From an uncultured Lachnospiraceae bacterium (lineage in GTDB: Bacteria > Bacillota > Clostridia > Lachnospirales > Lachnospiraceae), in contig CAJTXN010000015.1 in NCBI GenBank assembly GCA_910583605.1, positions 1 through 64,000 on the forward strand: 64,000 nt of DNA, given 5' to 3'. Positions 8,173 to 17,291 of the stretch are shown in pieces (position 1 is the stretch's first letter; each line of letters opens with the position of its first letter). A program made the translations under genes and the position numbers. The notes beneath the pieces were generated by a model that was not told the DNA's origin, ran no database searches, and was given only the letters and a program-made list of their open reading frames with translations.

Positions 8173-8397
8173 GTTATATGTCCTTTCATTTTATGTTTTA
8201 TAGCAGCTTGCGAATCCTATGACCTGTGGCTGAACGGGCGTTTTGCAATCTGCTATAATCAGTTAAAATTTTATCACAATCGAAATTGATTTTCAATTGA
8301 GAATATTCCGTTAGAAAAATGAAAAAAGTAGTTCACGGGAAATACTAAAAGTGTTATACTATCTTTTAATTTGAAAAATATGGAAGGAGTATCACCA

Positions 8398-9363
8398 ATG
8401 ATAAATTATTTTATTCGTGATATAAATTATGATACGGTTGCTTTTTTGGGTATTATGACGGCATTTGTTCTGACGCTCGTATTGCTGTGGAAATGTACGG
8501 GAATATTGCCGAAGGATATGGGACGGGCATATGCCCATGACGGAAGTCTTTCTGCCGGAAAACCCAGAGGGGCAGGATTTTTATTTGTTCTGGTATTCGT
8601 ATCGGCAGCGGCCATATTTGCGAAAATGAATGTTGAGATTACCATTTATCTGATTCTGGTAATAGCCGCCATGATGACCGGATTTCTGGACGATTGTGCG
8701 AAAGCGCCCTGGGGAGAATACAAAAAGGGTTTGTTAGACCTGATCATAGCCGTTATGCTGGCGGTTACTTTTTTAAATTTTAATCCCAATGAAATTTACA
8801 TAGCGATTGCAGACAAACAGGTGACGATTCCGAAGGTGGTATTTGGAATATTAATCGTTATACTGGTATGGGTTTCCATAAATGTTACGAACTGTTCGGA
8901 CGGAGTAGACGGACTTTCCGGTACGCTTACGATCATAACCCTGTCTACCGTTTATGTAATTAGTTTAATACGGGGAATGGATGCCAGATTTTCTTATGTA
9001 ATATTGATATTTATTGTCTGCATTCTTGGATATCTCTGGCATAATGCAACTCCAAGCCGGCTGCTAATGGGTGATGCAGGTTCCAGAGCCATGGGATTGT
9101 TCATTGCGGCAGCAGTGCTAAAATCCGGCAGTCCTGTTCTGTATCTGCTGGTGGCCGCTGTTCTGATACTGGACGGAGGCATTGGACTTGTGAAAGTGTT
9201 TTTATTGAGGTTCTTTAAAATACATATTTTAAAAGAGGTTCGTACGCCTCTTCATGATCACGTAAGAAAAGTCTGGGACTGGTCCAATACGCATACGGTA
9301 TTCCGGTTTGCCATCATTCAAATTGTTATTTCCATTGCCGCCATATATCTTGTACTATATTAG
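8398..9363 (+). CDS. MraY-like polyprenyl-phosphate glycosyl-1-phosphate transferase
   Basis: A 321-residue integral membrane enzyme of glycosyltransferase family 4 (MraY/WecA superfamily), which transfers a phospho-sugar from a UDP-sugar to undecaprenyl phosphate. About ten hydrophobic segments are visible. Motifs: FLDDCAKAPWGEYKKG (Asp-rich Mg motif), NVTNCSDGVDGLSG (catalytic Asn-x-Asp-Gly block), LMGDAGSRAMG, and TPLHDH near the C-terminus where MraY has a histidine-rich loop. The ATG at 8398 follows GGAAGGAG. It lies outside any cell-wall (mur/fts) gene cluster, next to an MBL hydrolase gene, so it is probably a paralog rather than the essential MraY. Lipid I synthesis cannot be excluded. 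Confidence 0.85.
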   Translation: MINYFIRDINYDTVAFLGIMTAFVLTLVLLWKCTGILPKDMGRAYAHDGSLSAGKPRGAGFLFVLVFVSAAAIFAKMNVEITIYLILVIAAMMTGFLDDCAKAPWGEYKKGLLDLIIAVMLAVTFLNFNPNEIYIAIADKQVTIPKVVFGILIVILVWVSINVTNCSDGVDGLSGTLTIITLSTVYVISLIRGMDARFSYVILIFIVCILGYLWHNATPSRLLMGDAGSRAMGLFIAAAVLKSGSPVLYLLVAAVLILDGGIGLVKVFLLRFFKIHILKEVRTPLHDHVRKVWDWSNTHTVFRFAIIQIVISIAAIYLVLY

Positions 9364-9392
9364 ATATTGGGGAAGCAAAGCGGGGTGAAACA

Positions 9393-10265
9393 ATGATCAG
9401 AGTGACTACGATCGTAGAAAACCATTCCAATCCGGTTTTGGGTGTTCCGGGAGAACATGGTCTGTCCATGAAAGTGGAATATAAAGGAAGACCGCTGTTA
9501 TTTGATACCGGACAGACAGGCATATTTTTAGATAATGCGGATAAAATGAATATAGATTTAACCGATATCAACGCTGTTATCTTAAGTCATGGACATTATG
9601 ACCATACCGGAGGTTTACCGTCTTATCTGAAACAAAATTACGGAAAAAAGATTTATGTGGGCAGGAATTTTTTTGATAGGAAATTCAGAAAAAATCCGGA
9701 CGGTACCATCGTATATAATGGGAATCCTTTTCTTCCGGAAGACTGTCGGGAACAGGTGAATGGCCATGCGCCGGTTTTAAAAGAAAGCGGCGCCGCCGTT
9801 TATGTGATAGAAGACCCGGTCTGTAAACTGGATGAGGGGATGTGGCTGGTTCGGGATTTTAAAATAAAAAACGATTTTGAAATATTGAATGATAGTTTTC
9901 TGATTAAAAAAAACTCGGAGTATTCCGTGGACCGGTTTCAGGATGAGATAGTTCTCTGCATGGAAACGGCAAAAGGGATTGTGCTTCTGGCAGGCTGTTC
10001 CCATGCGGGAATCATTAATATAGTAGAAAACGTCCGGGAGCATTTTGCGGGAAGACCCATCCGGGGAATCATTGGAGGAACCCATCTGATTCATGCGGGA
10101 GAGGAGCGCCTGAACCGGACAATTGAAGAATTAAAAAAACTGAATCCGGAATTTCTGGCAGTATCCCATTGTACCGGCGACGATAATATTCAGCGGCTCC
10201 GGGATGAGTTTGGAGAAAGATTTATAATGAATATCACGGGAAACCGGATAGAGTTTTCAGAATAA
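9393..10265 (+). CDS. MBL-fold metallohydrolase
   Basis: A 290-residue metallo-beta-lactamase-fold protein. The metal motif HGHYDHTGGL sits near residue 67, followed by the Cys/His block LLAGCSHAGIINIV and GGTHLIHAGEERL, and a late SHCTGDD. This pattern (short N-terminal strand VENHSNP, GEHGLSM, LLFDTGQTG) resembles the clade annotated as 7,8-dihydropterin-6-yl-methyl-4-(beta-D-ribofuranosyl)aminobenzene 5'-phosphate synthase-like hydrolases; the substrate in bacteria is not known. It follows the MraY-like gene by 29 bp with GGGGTGA as ribosome site, and precedes nudC by 17 bp, so the three probably form one transcript. Confidence 0.87.
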   Translation: MIRVTTIVENHSNPVLGVPGEHGLSMKVEYKGRPLLFDTGQTGIFLDNADKMNIDLTDINAVILSHGHYDHTGGLPSYLKQNYGKKIYVGRNFFDRKFRKNPDGTIVYNGNPFLPEDCREQVNGHAPVLKESGAAVYVIEDPVCKLDEGMWLVRDFKIKNDFEILNDSFLIKKNSEYSVDRFQDEIVLCMETAKGIVLLAGCSHAGIINIVENVREHFAGRPIRGIIGGTHLIHAGEERLNRTIEELKKLNPEFLAVSHCTGDDNIQRLRDEFGERFIMNITGNRIEFSE

Positions 10266-10282
10266 AATTATGGAGGCATAAT

Positions 10283-11131
10283 ATGATACAGGAGATTCGT
10301 CCATATCGTTTTGATAATTCATATATTCCGAAACAGCCGGATAAAGACAGTGTAATATTATTGTTTCAGGAAGATAAGGTACTGGTTTGCAGTGATAACT
10401 GGAACAGAGGAGAGGTTTGCTATCCGCTTGCTTCGGAATTGGAAGGTGTGGGACTACAATACAGGTATTTGTTTTCCATCAGCGAAACTGATTATTTTCA
10501 GGGAATTCCTTTCGAACATCAGAATTTCAAAAACCGGGAAATGCAGGGGGTGGAATTTATCAATATGGGAAAACTCCGGGGAGCAGGACCGAAGCATCAG
10601 GTGTTTGCAGGGAACACGGGACATCAGTTATTTCGCTGGTACAGAGATAACAGATTTTGCGGCAGATGCGGAAATCGTCTGGAACATGACCATGACAGCC
10701 GTCTGCTGAAATGCGGAACCTGTGGAAATGAAATTTATCCGAGAATATCACCGGGAATCATTGTCGGTGTAACAGACGGGAATAAACTGCTTCTGACCAA
10801 ATACGCAGGAAGACCGTATAAGAAATATGCACTTGTGGCCGGGTTTAATGAAATTGGAGAATCCCTGGAGGAAACCGTGAAACGGGAAGTTATGGAAGAA
10901 GTGGGACTGCGGGTGAAAAATATCAGGTATTATAAAAGCCAGCCGTGGGCCAATTCCGGAACACTGCTATGCGGATATTTTGCAGATTTGGAAGGCAGTG
11001 CGGATATTACGCTGGAGGAAGAAGAACTGGCAGAAGCCGTCTGGTTTTCCAGAGAGGAAATTCAGGCAGAAAATGAAGATTACAGTCTTACCAATGAAAT
11101 GATAGTAAAATTTAAAGAGGGAAAAATTTAA
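10283..11131 (+). CDS. nudC: NAD(+) diphosphatase NudC
   Basis: A 282-residue Nudix hydrolase that cleaves NADH/NAD to NMN and AMP and can remove NAD caps from RNA. Features in order: N-terminal NudC-like domain, a zinc ribbon CGRCGNRL with CGTCGNEIYP (four Cys), then the Nudix box GFNEIGESLEETVKREVMEE followed by VGL, and the NudC-specific SQPW motif in YYKSQPWANSG. The usual SQPWPFP is altered to SQPWANS, a mild deviation. The ATG follows ATGGAGGCATAAT. It overlaps the convergent TetR gene by 4 bp at the 3' end. Confidence 0.93.
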   Translation: MIQEIRPYRFDNSYIPKQPDKDSVILLFQEDKVLVCSDNWNRGEVCYPLASELEGVGLQYRYLFSISETDYFQGIPFEHQNFKNREMQGVEFINMGKLRGAGPKHQVFAGNTGHQLFRWYRDNRFCGRCGNRLEHDHDSRLLKCGTCGNEIYPRISPGIIVGVTDGNKLLLTKYAGRPYKKYALVAGFNEIGESLEETVKREVMEEVGLRVKNIRYYKSQPWANSGTLLCGYFADLEGSADITLEEEELAEAVWFSREEIQAENEDYSLTNEMIVKFKEGKI

Positions 11132-11658
11132 AAATTAGTAATCAGACATTCGGAAATACGTCCCAGTACATCTACGGTTTCGTCAAAATTGGATTCCGAA
11201 AATTGGGCATATGCATGGAAATCACCTTGAATCAGAACGGTTAACAATATCTCTGCTTTCAGGTGATTTTTATATTCCGGAAATTTTTTGAATATCAGCT
11301 CTTTCAGCTTAGGCTCCAGCCGTTCCAAAAGCAGAGTTTTTCTGTCCCGGGAAAATAAAATATTGGTCAGCTGGCTGTGGGCGGAAAAAGACGTGGTTAT
11401 TTCCCGGATACCTTCTTTGGGAGATGTGATCAGATATTCCGGATGTGGAATATCCTTTATAATGGATTCCAGCAGTTCATTTTCCAGATACTCGGATAAA
11501 TCATAAATATCTTTAAAGTGAAGATAAAAAGTTGCCTTGCTGATCAGCGCCGTATCCGCCAGTTCCTTAATTGTAATCTTTTCAATGGGTTTCCGGGAAA
11601 GTAATTCGATAAAGGCATTCATGATACTGTTTCTTGTTTTCTGTACACGTAAATCCAT
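11128..11658 (-). CDS. TetR/AcrR-family regulator
   Basis: A 176-residue repressor-type protein. Residues 8-55 are the TetR helix-turn-helix (NSIMNAFIELLSRKPIEKIT, then ELADTALISKATFYLHF), and the rest is the ligand-binding and dimer domain with no obvious ligand clue. It is divergent from glgB with a 214-bp intergenic region containing a perfect 7-5-7 palindrome (11731-11749) that is a good candidate for its own operator. It ends within the last 4 bases of nudC on the other strand. Confidence 0.9.
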   Translation of the reverse strand: MDLRVQKTRNSIMNAFIELLSRKPIEKITIKELADTALISKATFYLHFKDIYDLSEYLENELLESIIKDIPHPEYLITSPKEGIREITTSFSAHSQLTNILFSRDRKTLLLERLEPKLKELIFKKFPEYKNHLKAEILLTVLIQGDFHAYAQFSESNFDETVDVLGRISECLITNF

Positions 11659-11730
11659 ATAAATGATTCCTTTCTTTAATATATTATTCAGGTGATTGAA
11701 AGACTCATGGCCGCAAGCCGGAAGTTTGTC

Positions 11731-11773
11731 AATTGTCCAATAGACAATTTTCTAAAAAAGTATAATAATTGTC
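11731..11773. promoter_or_regulatory. Candidate TetR operator
   Basis: AATTGTC (11731-11737) and GACAATT (11743-11749) form a perfect inverted repeat with a 5-base centre, and a third copy of AATTGTC is at 11767-11773. A TATAAT at 11761-11766 lies between them. The position 70-115 bases upstream of the tetR start and 100-140 bases upstream of glgB fits an operator controlling one or both. Regulation of glgB is inference. Confidence 0.5.
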
Positions 11774-11872
11774 AATCCGCCAAAAGTGTAAATGGTATTT
11801 TCGGCTAATTTAATTATAATTGATTATAATAAAATAATAGACGATAGTCAATTAAAAAGGAGAAATGCAGAG

Positions 11873-13660
11873 ATGGATAAATATGGTTTTTATACGGGTA
11901 AAATATTTGATGCATACGAATACATGGGGGCCCATGTCAGGGATGACGGTACGGAATTTTCAACATTTGCGCCGAATGCTTTGAAAATAGCGGTGATTGG
12001 AGAATTTAACGGTTGGACTGAAACGTGGATGGAGCGGGAAAATGACAGGAATTTTTTTAAATGTTTTATCAAAGGTGCCGGACAGGGAATGAAATATAAA
12101 TATAGAATTTACAAAAGGGATGGCGGATTTATTGATCATTGTGATCCATATGGTTTTGGAATGGAGCTTCGTCCCCGCAATGCGTCAATCATACGGGATT
12201 TATCAGAATATCGGTTTCAGGACGATAAATGGATGAAATCACGTTCTGACTGCCGCACCGGTGCATTAAATATTTATGAACTGCATATGGGTTCATGGAA
12301 GAAAAACGGAGAAGATGAAAACGGGTGGTTTTCCTATAGTGAAATGGCGGATGATATCATTGGATATGTAAAGGAATACGGCTACAACTATATAGAAGTC
12401 ATGCCGTTAAGCGAACATCCATGTGATGAATCCTGGGGATACCAGAATACGGGTTTTTTCAGTCCTACATCCCGTTATGGCACAGCTGCTCAGTTAATGG
12501 AATTTGTGGATAAATGTCATCAAAATGAAATCGGTGTAATTATGGATTTCGTACCAGTGCATTTTGCGGTAGACGATTATGCTCTGGCAAATTATGACGG
12601 GACGTCATTGTATGAGTATCCCCATACGGATGTGGGAGACAGCGAATGGGGAAGTAAGAATTTCATTCATTCCAGAGGAGAAGTTCAGAGCTTTTTGCAG
12701 TCGGCGGCTCATTACTGGATAAAAGAATATCATTTTGACGGACTGCGGATGGATGCCATCAGCAATATCATATACTGGCAGGGGAATCCGGCAAGAGGAG
12801 TAAATCAGAATGCAGTGGAATTTGTCAGACGGATGAATCAGAACTTAAAGGAAATGTATCCGTCAATTATCCTGTGTGCAGAAGATTCTTCGTCCTATCA
12901 GGGAGTCACAAAAAGCGTGAAAGAGGGTGGCCTCGGATTTGATTATAAATGGGATATGGGCTGGATGAATGATACGCTGAATTATTTTAAGGAACGTCCG
13001 GAAAACCGAACGGCATCATACCATAAACTGACATTTTCAATGATGTATTACTACAGTGAAAGATTTTTATTGCCATTATCCCACGATGAAGTGGTACACG
13101 GAAAAGGAACGATCATTCAGAAAATGAGCGGAGAATATGAAACAAAGTTTTCACAGGCAAGGGCTTTGTATATGTATATGATGGCTCATCCGGGGAAAAA
13201 ACTGAATTTTATGGGAAATGAACTGGCTCACTTCCGGGAATGGGATGAAAAGAGGGAACTGGACTGGAATCTTCTGGAATATCCCATACATGGGCAGTTT
13301 CATGAATTTATAAAACAATTAAATCATATTTATCTGAAAAATCCGTCTTTTTGGAATGATTATGAAGAATCCGGTTTTCAATGGCTGGACTGTCATCAGG
13401 AGGAAAAATGCATATATGCTCTGAAGAGGAGTGGGCAGAAGCAGAGCATGATAGCAGTATTTAATTTTTCAGAACAGGATTATGAGGATTATAAACTGAA
13501 TTTGCAGGAGAACTGTGCTTTTAAGCTGTTGCTGGACAGTGAGCTGCGTCAGTTCGGAGGCAGGAAAGAATATGACTGCGAGAAGCTTTATAAAGCGGAA
13601 AACGGCAGTATAACGTTAAAAGTTCCGGGCTTATCCGCGCAGTATTATACGGTTTGCTGA
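11873..13660 (+). CDS. glgB: 1,4-alpha-glucan branching enzyme
   Basis: A 595-residue GH13 branching enzyme that cuts alpha-1,4 chains and re-attaches them by alpha-1,6 links during glycogen synthesis. Residues 12-100 are the CBM48 module (YEYMGAHVRDDGTEFSTFAP), followed by the catalytic barrel with conserved regions IMDFVPVHFA, DGLRMDAIS (nucleophile Asp), ILCAEDSS (acid/base Glu) and LPLSHDEVVHGKG, then GNELAHFREW and a C-terminal beta domain. The ATG at 11873 follows AAAAAGGAG at about 10 bases. No other glycogen gene is adjacent, so it is a solitary glgB. A palindromic TetR-type site lies upstream. Confidence 0.93.
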   Translation: MDKYGFYTGKIFDAYEYMGAHVRDDGTEFSTFAPNALKIAVIGEFNGWTETWMERENDRNFFKCFIKGAGQGMKYKYRIYKRDGGFIDHCDPYGFGMELRPRNASIIRDLSEYRFQDDKWMKSRSDCRTGALNIYELHMGSWKKNGEDENGWFSYSEMADDIIGYVKEYGYNYIEVMPLSEHPCDESWGYQNTGFFSPTSRYGTAAQLMEFVDKCHQNEIGVIMDFVPVHFAVDDYALANYDGTSLYEYPHTDVGDSEWGSKNFIHSRGEVQSFLQSAAHYWIKEYHFDGLRMDAISNIIYWQGNPARGVNQNAVEFVRRMNQNLKEMYPSIILCAEDSSSYQGVTKSVKEGGLGFDYKWDMGWMNDTLNYFKERPENRTASYHKLTFSMMYYYSERFLLPLSHDEVVHGKGTIIQKMSGEYETKFSQARALYMYMMAHPGKKLNFMGNELAHFREWDEKRELDWNLLEYPIHGQFHEFIKQLNHIYLKNPSFWNDYEESGFQWLDCHQEEKCIYALKRSGQKQSMIAVFNFSEQDYEDYKLNLQENCAFKLLLDSELRQFGGRKEYDCEKLYKAENGSITLKVPGLSAQYYTVC

Positions 13661-13757
13661 ACCATGTTTTAAATCTATAGAAACTGATTGATTAAACCCC
13701 GGAAATAAGGTATACTTTTAATAGGTAATCGTAGGATTGGAACGCGGAGGATACACT

Positions 13758-16007
13758 ATGAAATGGGCAAAAAAGAATTTGCCGGCTACAATAGTAGTGA
13801 TTGCGGTTTTGATTGTCTTCGCTGTAATAGCTAGTTTGTATTATACTCAATATCTGGAAAAAGAATATAGTAAAGAAATTACGAATAAGCTTGAGGATTT
13901 TTCAAAGACGGGTGCTGAAAAAACAGACCGGATGATGGGGCAGATTTATGAGAATCTCAAAGGATATTCAAAGATTATAACGAATCCGGGTGATTATGAT
14001 CCTCAGCAGCAGACAAAACTGTTAGAAGAACTATGTGAAGACAGCGGCTATATCAGTATCGGTGTTGCAGACACCGAAGGAAGGTTAGCCGCAACAAACG
14101 GGATGAAACTGAATGTTTCAACATTCGAAAATTTTAAAATGTCAATGCAGGGAAAATCATGGATTACAAGTATGCATGTGGAAGGCATCAGTAATCAGGT
14201 ACTTGTATTAAGTGTGCCGATCGAGAAGGATGGCAACATATGCGGTGTGATTTTTGCTATGTGTGATGAGTTTTATTTTGAACAGGCATTACGGATAGAA
14301 GAATACCCGTATGACGGTATCGCTCTTCTTGTCAATGAAGACGGTATGGTTGTGTGCAAGTCTTCCAATGCAGCTGGGATACAGATTGGGAATAATCTGT
14401 TTGATGAACTTTCATCTTCCGGAAAAAACAATAATTCGGACATAGGTAAGCTGCAAAGTGATATGGAGTCTGTAAAGGAAGGCAGACTGAACGTATGGCT
14501 TGGCGACAGCAGTTATATGTATTATCGCCCGCTGGAGAAACAAGGCTGGTATATTATAGTGACGATTCCGAAAAATGTCATGGTGACCGGCAATGATAAA
14601 GTGATATCTTCGTCGTATATAGTAATAGCTTTTTTTATTATTCTGTATTTAATAACATTCTTAATCGTCAGACAGATGCAGAGAAGCAACAGTAAAAAGA
14701 TTGAGCGGATTGCATATGTGGACGAGTTAACCGGCGGCATTTCATTTGAAAAGTTTAAAAGGGATGCGGCGGATATTATAAAAGCTGCGGCAGGCAGGCC
14801 GTATGCAATGGTAAGTATCGATATTGATAAGTTTAAAGTAATCAATGATATTTTCGGATATGAGGAAGGAAACCGGGTGATACGTTATATCTGGAGTATC
14901 GTTAACGAAATTATCGGGCAGAATGAAACTTTTGCACACAGAAGAGCGGATCAGTTTGTAATATTGCTGAATTATGAAGATGAACAGAAAATGATGGAAC
15001 GGATTGAAGCAATCTCCGAAATGGTACGTCAGCGTGAATCTCTGAATGAAAAAAATTATGAGATTATATTATCCATCGGTATTTACATAATAAATGAAGA
15101 AACAGATGATGATTTTGCATTGGACAATGCCATAGACAGGGCGGAACTTGCGAAACAATCCGTTAAGGGAAAACACAATCAGTTTTATGCGGTTTATGAT
15201 GAGAAACTCAGACAAAAGATCCTGCGGGATCAGGAGATTGAAAACAGGATGGAACGGGCTTTGGAGAACCATGAGTTTAAAGTGTATTATCAGCCGAAAT
15301 ATGATTCCAGAACATGTGAACTGAACGGGGCGGAAGCACTGGTGCGCTGGTATAATGATAAAACAGGAATGATCTTTCCGAATGAATTTATTCCTTTGTT
15401 TGAAAGCAACGGATTTATTGTTGAACTGGATAAATATATGTTCAGACAGGTATGTAAGGACATCCGAAGCTGGTTGGATGAAGGTTATAAAGTGGTTCCG
15501 GTATCCGTAAATCTGTCGCAGCTTCAGTTTTATAATCTGCATTTTATTGAAGAATACAGGGGAATTCTGGGAAAATATGATGTTTCACCGGAATACGTTC
15601 AGCTGGAATTAACGGAAACAACTCTGTTTTCGGAAGAAAGCATATTGAATAAAATCATTGATAAACTGCATGATATCGGTTTTAAGATACTGATGGACGA
15701 TTTCGGTACCGGATATTCTTCGCTGAATATGCTGAAGAATGTGCCGATAGATATTTTAAAACTGGATAAAAGCTTTGTGGATGATATCGGGGACCCGAAG
15801 GTTGATATCGTGGTTTCTACCATTGTATCGCTGGGACAATCCCTGGATATGAAAATAGTTGCAGAGGGAGTGGAGACAAAGGAACAATATGAATTTTTGA
15901 GAGATATATTCTGTGATGAAATTCAGGGATATTATTTTTCAAGACCCATTGCAGAGAAGGAATACAGGCAGAAGCTGATAAAGGAGGCAGATATTATTGG
16001 CTGTTAA
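13758..16007 (+). CDS. Membrane c-di-GMP phosphodiesterase (sensor, degenerate GGDEF, EAL)
   Basis: A 749-residue protein. Membrane helix 1 (about 8-28), an extracellular Cache/PDC-like sensor (30-280), helix 2 (about 285-305), a GGDEF-type domain (about 320-450) and an EAL domain (about 495-740). In the GGDEF domain the signature is RADQF where GGDEF should be, so it cannot make c-di-GMP. The EAL domain keeps its catalytic set: EALVRW, VNLS, ELTET, DDFGTG, LKLDKSF, AEGVET and QGYYFS, so it should hydrolyse c-di-GMP to pGpG. The dead GGDEF may bind GTP and act as a regulator. The ATG follows CGGAGGATACACT. It overlaps the HD-GYP gene by 11 bp. Confidence 0.92.
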   Translation: MKWAKKNLPATIVVIAVLIVFAVIASLYYTQYLEKEYSKEITNKLEDFSKTGAEKTDRMMGQIYENLKGYSKIITNPGDYDPQQQTKLLEELCEDSGYISIGVADTEGRLAATNGMKLNVSTFENFKMSMQGKSWITSMHVEGISNQVLVLSVPIEKDGNICGVIFAMCDEFYFEQALRIEEYPYDGIALLVNEDGMVVCKSSNAAGIQIGNNLFDELSSSGKNNNSDIGKLQSDMESVKEGRLNVWLGDSSYMYYRPLEKQGWYIIVTIPKNVMVTGNDKVISSSYIVIAFFIILYLITFLIVRQMQRSNSKKIERIAYVDELTGGISFEKFKRDAADIIKAAAGRPYAMVSIDIDKFKVINDIFGYEEGNRVIRYIWSIVNEIIGQNETFAHRRADQFVILLNYEDEQKMMERIEAISEMVRQRESLNEKNYEIILSIGIYIINEETDDDFALDNAIDRAELAKQSVKGKHNQFYAVYDEKLRQKILRDQEIENRMERALENHEFKVYYQPKYDSRTCELNGAEALVRWYNDKTGMIFPNEFIPLFESNGFIVELDKYMFRQVCKDIRSWLDEGYKVVPVSVNLSQLQFYNLHFIEEYRGILGKYDVSPEYVQLELTETTLFSEESILNKIIDKLHDIGFKILMDDFGTGYSSLNMLKNVPIDILKLDKSFVDDIGDPKVDIVVSTIVSLGQSLDMKIVAEGVETKEQYEFLRDIFCDEIQGYYFSRPIAEKEYRQKLIKEADIIGC

Positions 16008-17097
16008 GAGAATTTTATTGTCTGAAGCGGAACCGGGAATGGAATTGGCAAATGATATTTATGACGACACGGGAAGAATGCTTGTTCCTTATGGGACAAT
16101 ACTAAACAAAATGATTATTGAGCGGATGGAGGAATACAAAATTGTTGTCATCAAAATCAACGAAAAGGGTGGTGATGATTTATACAAAGAAAACCGGCAG
16201 AAATACAGTGAAATCCATCAGCAGCCGGGGTATTTTGAAAAAATAAAAGAGACGGAAGACTTTAAAGCGTTTGCAAAGACCTTTCATACGTCGGTGGATG
16301 AATTTAAATCCCTGCTGAATGATGTGGTGGTAAAAAATACGGAAGTCGACCTTGAACGAATGCTGGAGGATGTAAATAATATTATTGAATCCAATAAAAC
16401 CGGCAACAGTATGCTGGATGTACTGAACTGTATGCGGGGATATGATGATTTAACATATGTACACTCCATGAATGTTGCGCTGATCTGTAATATGATTGCC
16501 GGATGGCTGAATTATTCGGAGGCGGACACATATATACTGACGGCTGCCGGCCTGTTGCATGATATCGGAAAAGTGAAGATTCCGAAGGAGATCATAAGCA
16601 AGCCCGGAAAACTTACGGATTCGGAATATGAGATTATAAAAAACCACACGATGTATGGGTATGAAATACTGAAAGATTGCCCGATTGACGAGCGGATTAA
16701 AAATGCAGCGCTGATGCATCATGAGCGGTATGATGGCAGAGGCTATCCCGGCGGTTTAAGTGGAAATCTGATTGATGAGACGGCCAGAATCGTGGCTGTG
16801 GCAGATGTCTATGATGCAATGACGGCAGACAGGGTATATCGGGAAGGAATCTGTCCGTTTGATGTAATCGGTTATTTTCAGAATGAAATTTCGGTTTTTG
16901 ATCCCAGATATCTGCTGCTGTTTTTGGAAAAAACAGCAGAGACCTATGTCAGCAATAAAGTGCTGCTGAATAACGGAACAGAGGCTAAAATACTGATGAT
17001 CAATAAGGCCGCACTGGGCAGGCCGGTGGTAATGACGGGAGAGGAAATCATAGACCTGTCAAAGAAAAAAGAGCTTAAGATATCAAAATTATTGTAG
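15997..17097 (+). CDS. HD-GYP domain phosphohydrolase
   Basis: A 366-residue protein. An N-terminal region of about 140 residues (ILLSEAEPGMELANDIYDD, MLVPYGTILN) resembles that of other HD-GYP response proteins. The HD-GYP domain (about 145-330) holds LLHDIGKVKIPKEI, KNHTMYGYEIL, HHERYDGRGYPGGLSG and VADVYDAMTADR, with the metal and GYP residues intact. HD-GYP enzymes typically hydrolyse c-di-GMP. The start is a TTG at 15997, 9 bases after a perfect AAGGAGG (15981-15987) located inside the EAL gene, so translation is probably coupled to the EAL protein. Confidence 0.9.
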   Translation: MAVKRILLSEAEPGMELANDIYDDTGRMLVPYGTILNKMIIERMEEYKIVVIKINEKGGDDLYKENRQKYSEIHQQPGYFEKIKETEDFKAFAKTFHTSVDEFKSLLNDVVVKNTEVDLERMLEDVNNIIESNKTGNSMLDVLNCMRGYDDLTYVHSMNVALICNMIAGWLNYSEADTYILTAAGLLHDIGKVKIPKEIISKPGKLTDSEYEIIKNHTMYGYEILKDCPIDERIKNAALMHHERYDGRGYPGGLSGNLIDETARIVAVADVYDAMTADRVYREGICPFDVIGYFQNEISVFDPRYLLLFLEKTAETYVSNKVLLNNGTEAKILMINKAALGRPVVMTGEEIIDLSKKKELKISKLL

Positions 17098-17220
17098 TAT
17101 TTCAGAACGTGTATCATTTAAAAAAGCTGGAATTAATTTTTTTTTTGGTGTATACTTAGCATATTGGTATTTTGAAAGGAAGAAAGGAGTGAAATAATAA
17201 GTATTTATTACGGTACCAAA

Positions 17221-17262
17221 GACAAAGAAGCTTAAGCCTGTTTGTCCTTGGAGAGGGACAAA
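17221..17262 (+). promoter_or_regulatory. Leader with two mutually exclusive hairpins
   Basis: TTTGTCC (17241-17247) pairs perfectly with GGACAAA (17256-17262) across an 8-base loop, but TTTGTC can also pair with GACAAA at 17221-17226. The two hairpins exclude each other and lie 30-70 bases upstream of the surface protein start, after an unused strong ribosome-type site (GAAAGGAG, 17179-17191 region). Switch-like leader control is possible; no known riboswitch consensus is recognised. Confidence 0.4.
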
Positions 17263-17291
17263 AATAACTACTACGATAGAGCAAGGAGTTT

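Noticed and set aside
8281..8305. Fur-type box in the DUF4317/MraY-like intergenic region
   Set aside because: The AATTGA-TTT-TCAATT palindrome is AT-rich and does not match the Fur consensus well, and the adjacent genes have no iron link.
17098..17291. c-di-GMP riboswitch upstream of the adhesin
   Set aside because: Neither the class I core nor the class II core could be matched by eye; only generic hairpins are visible.
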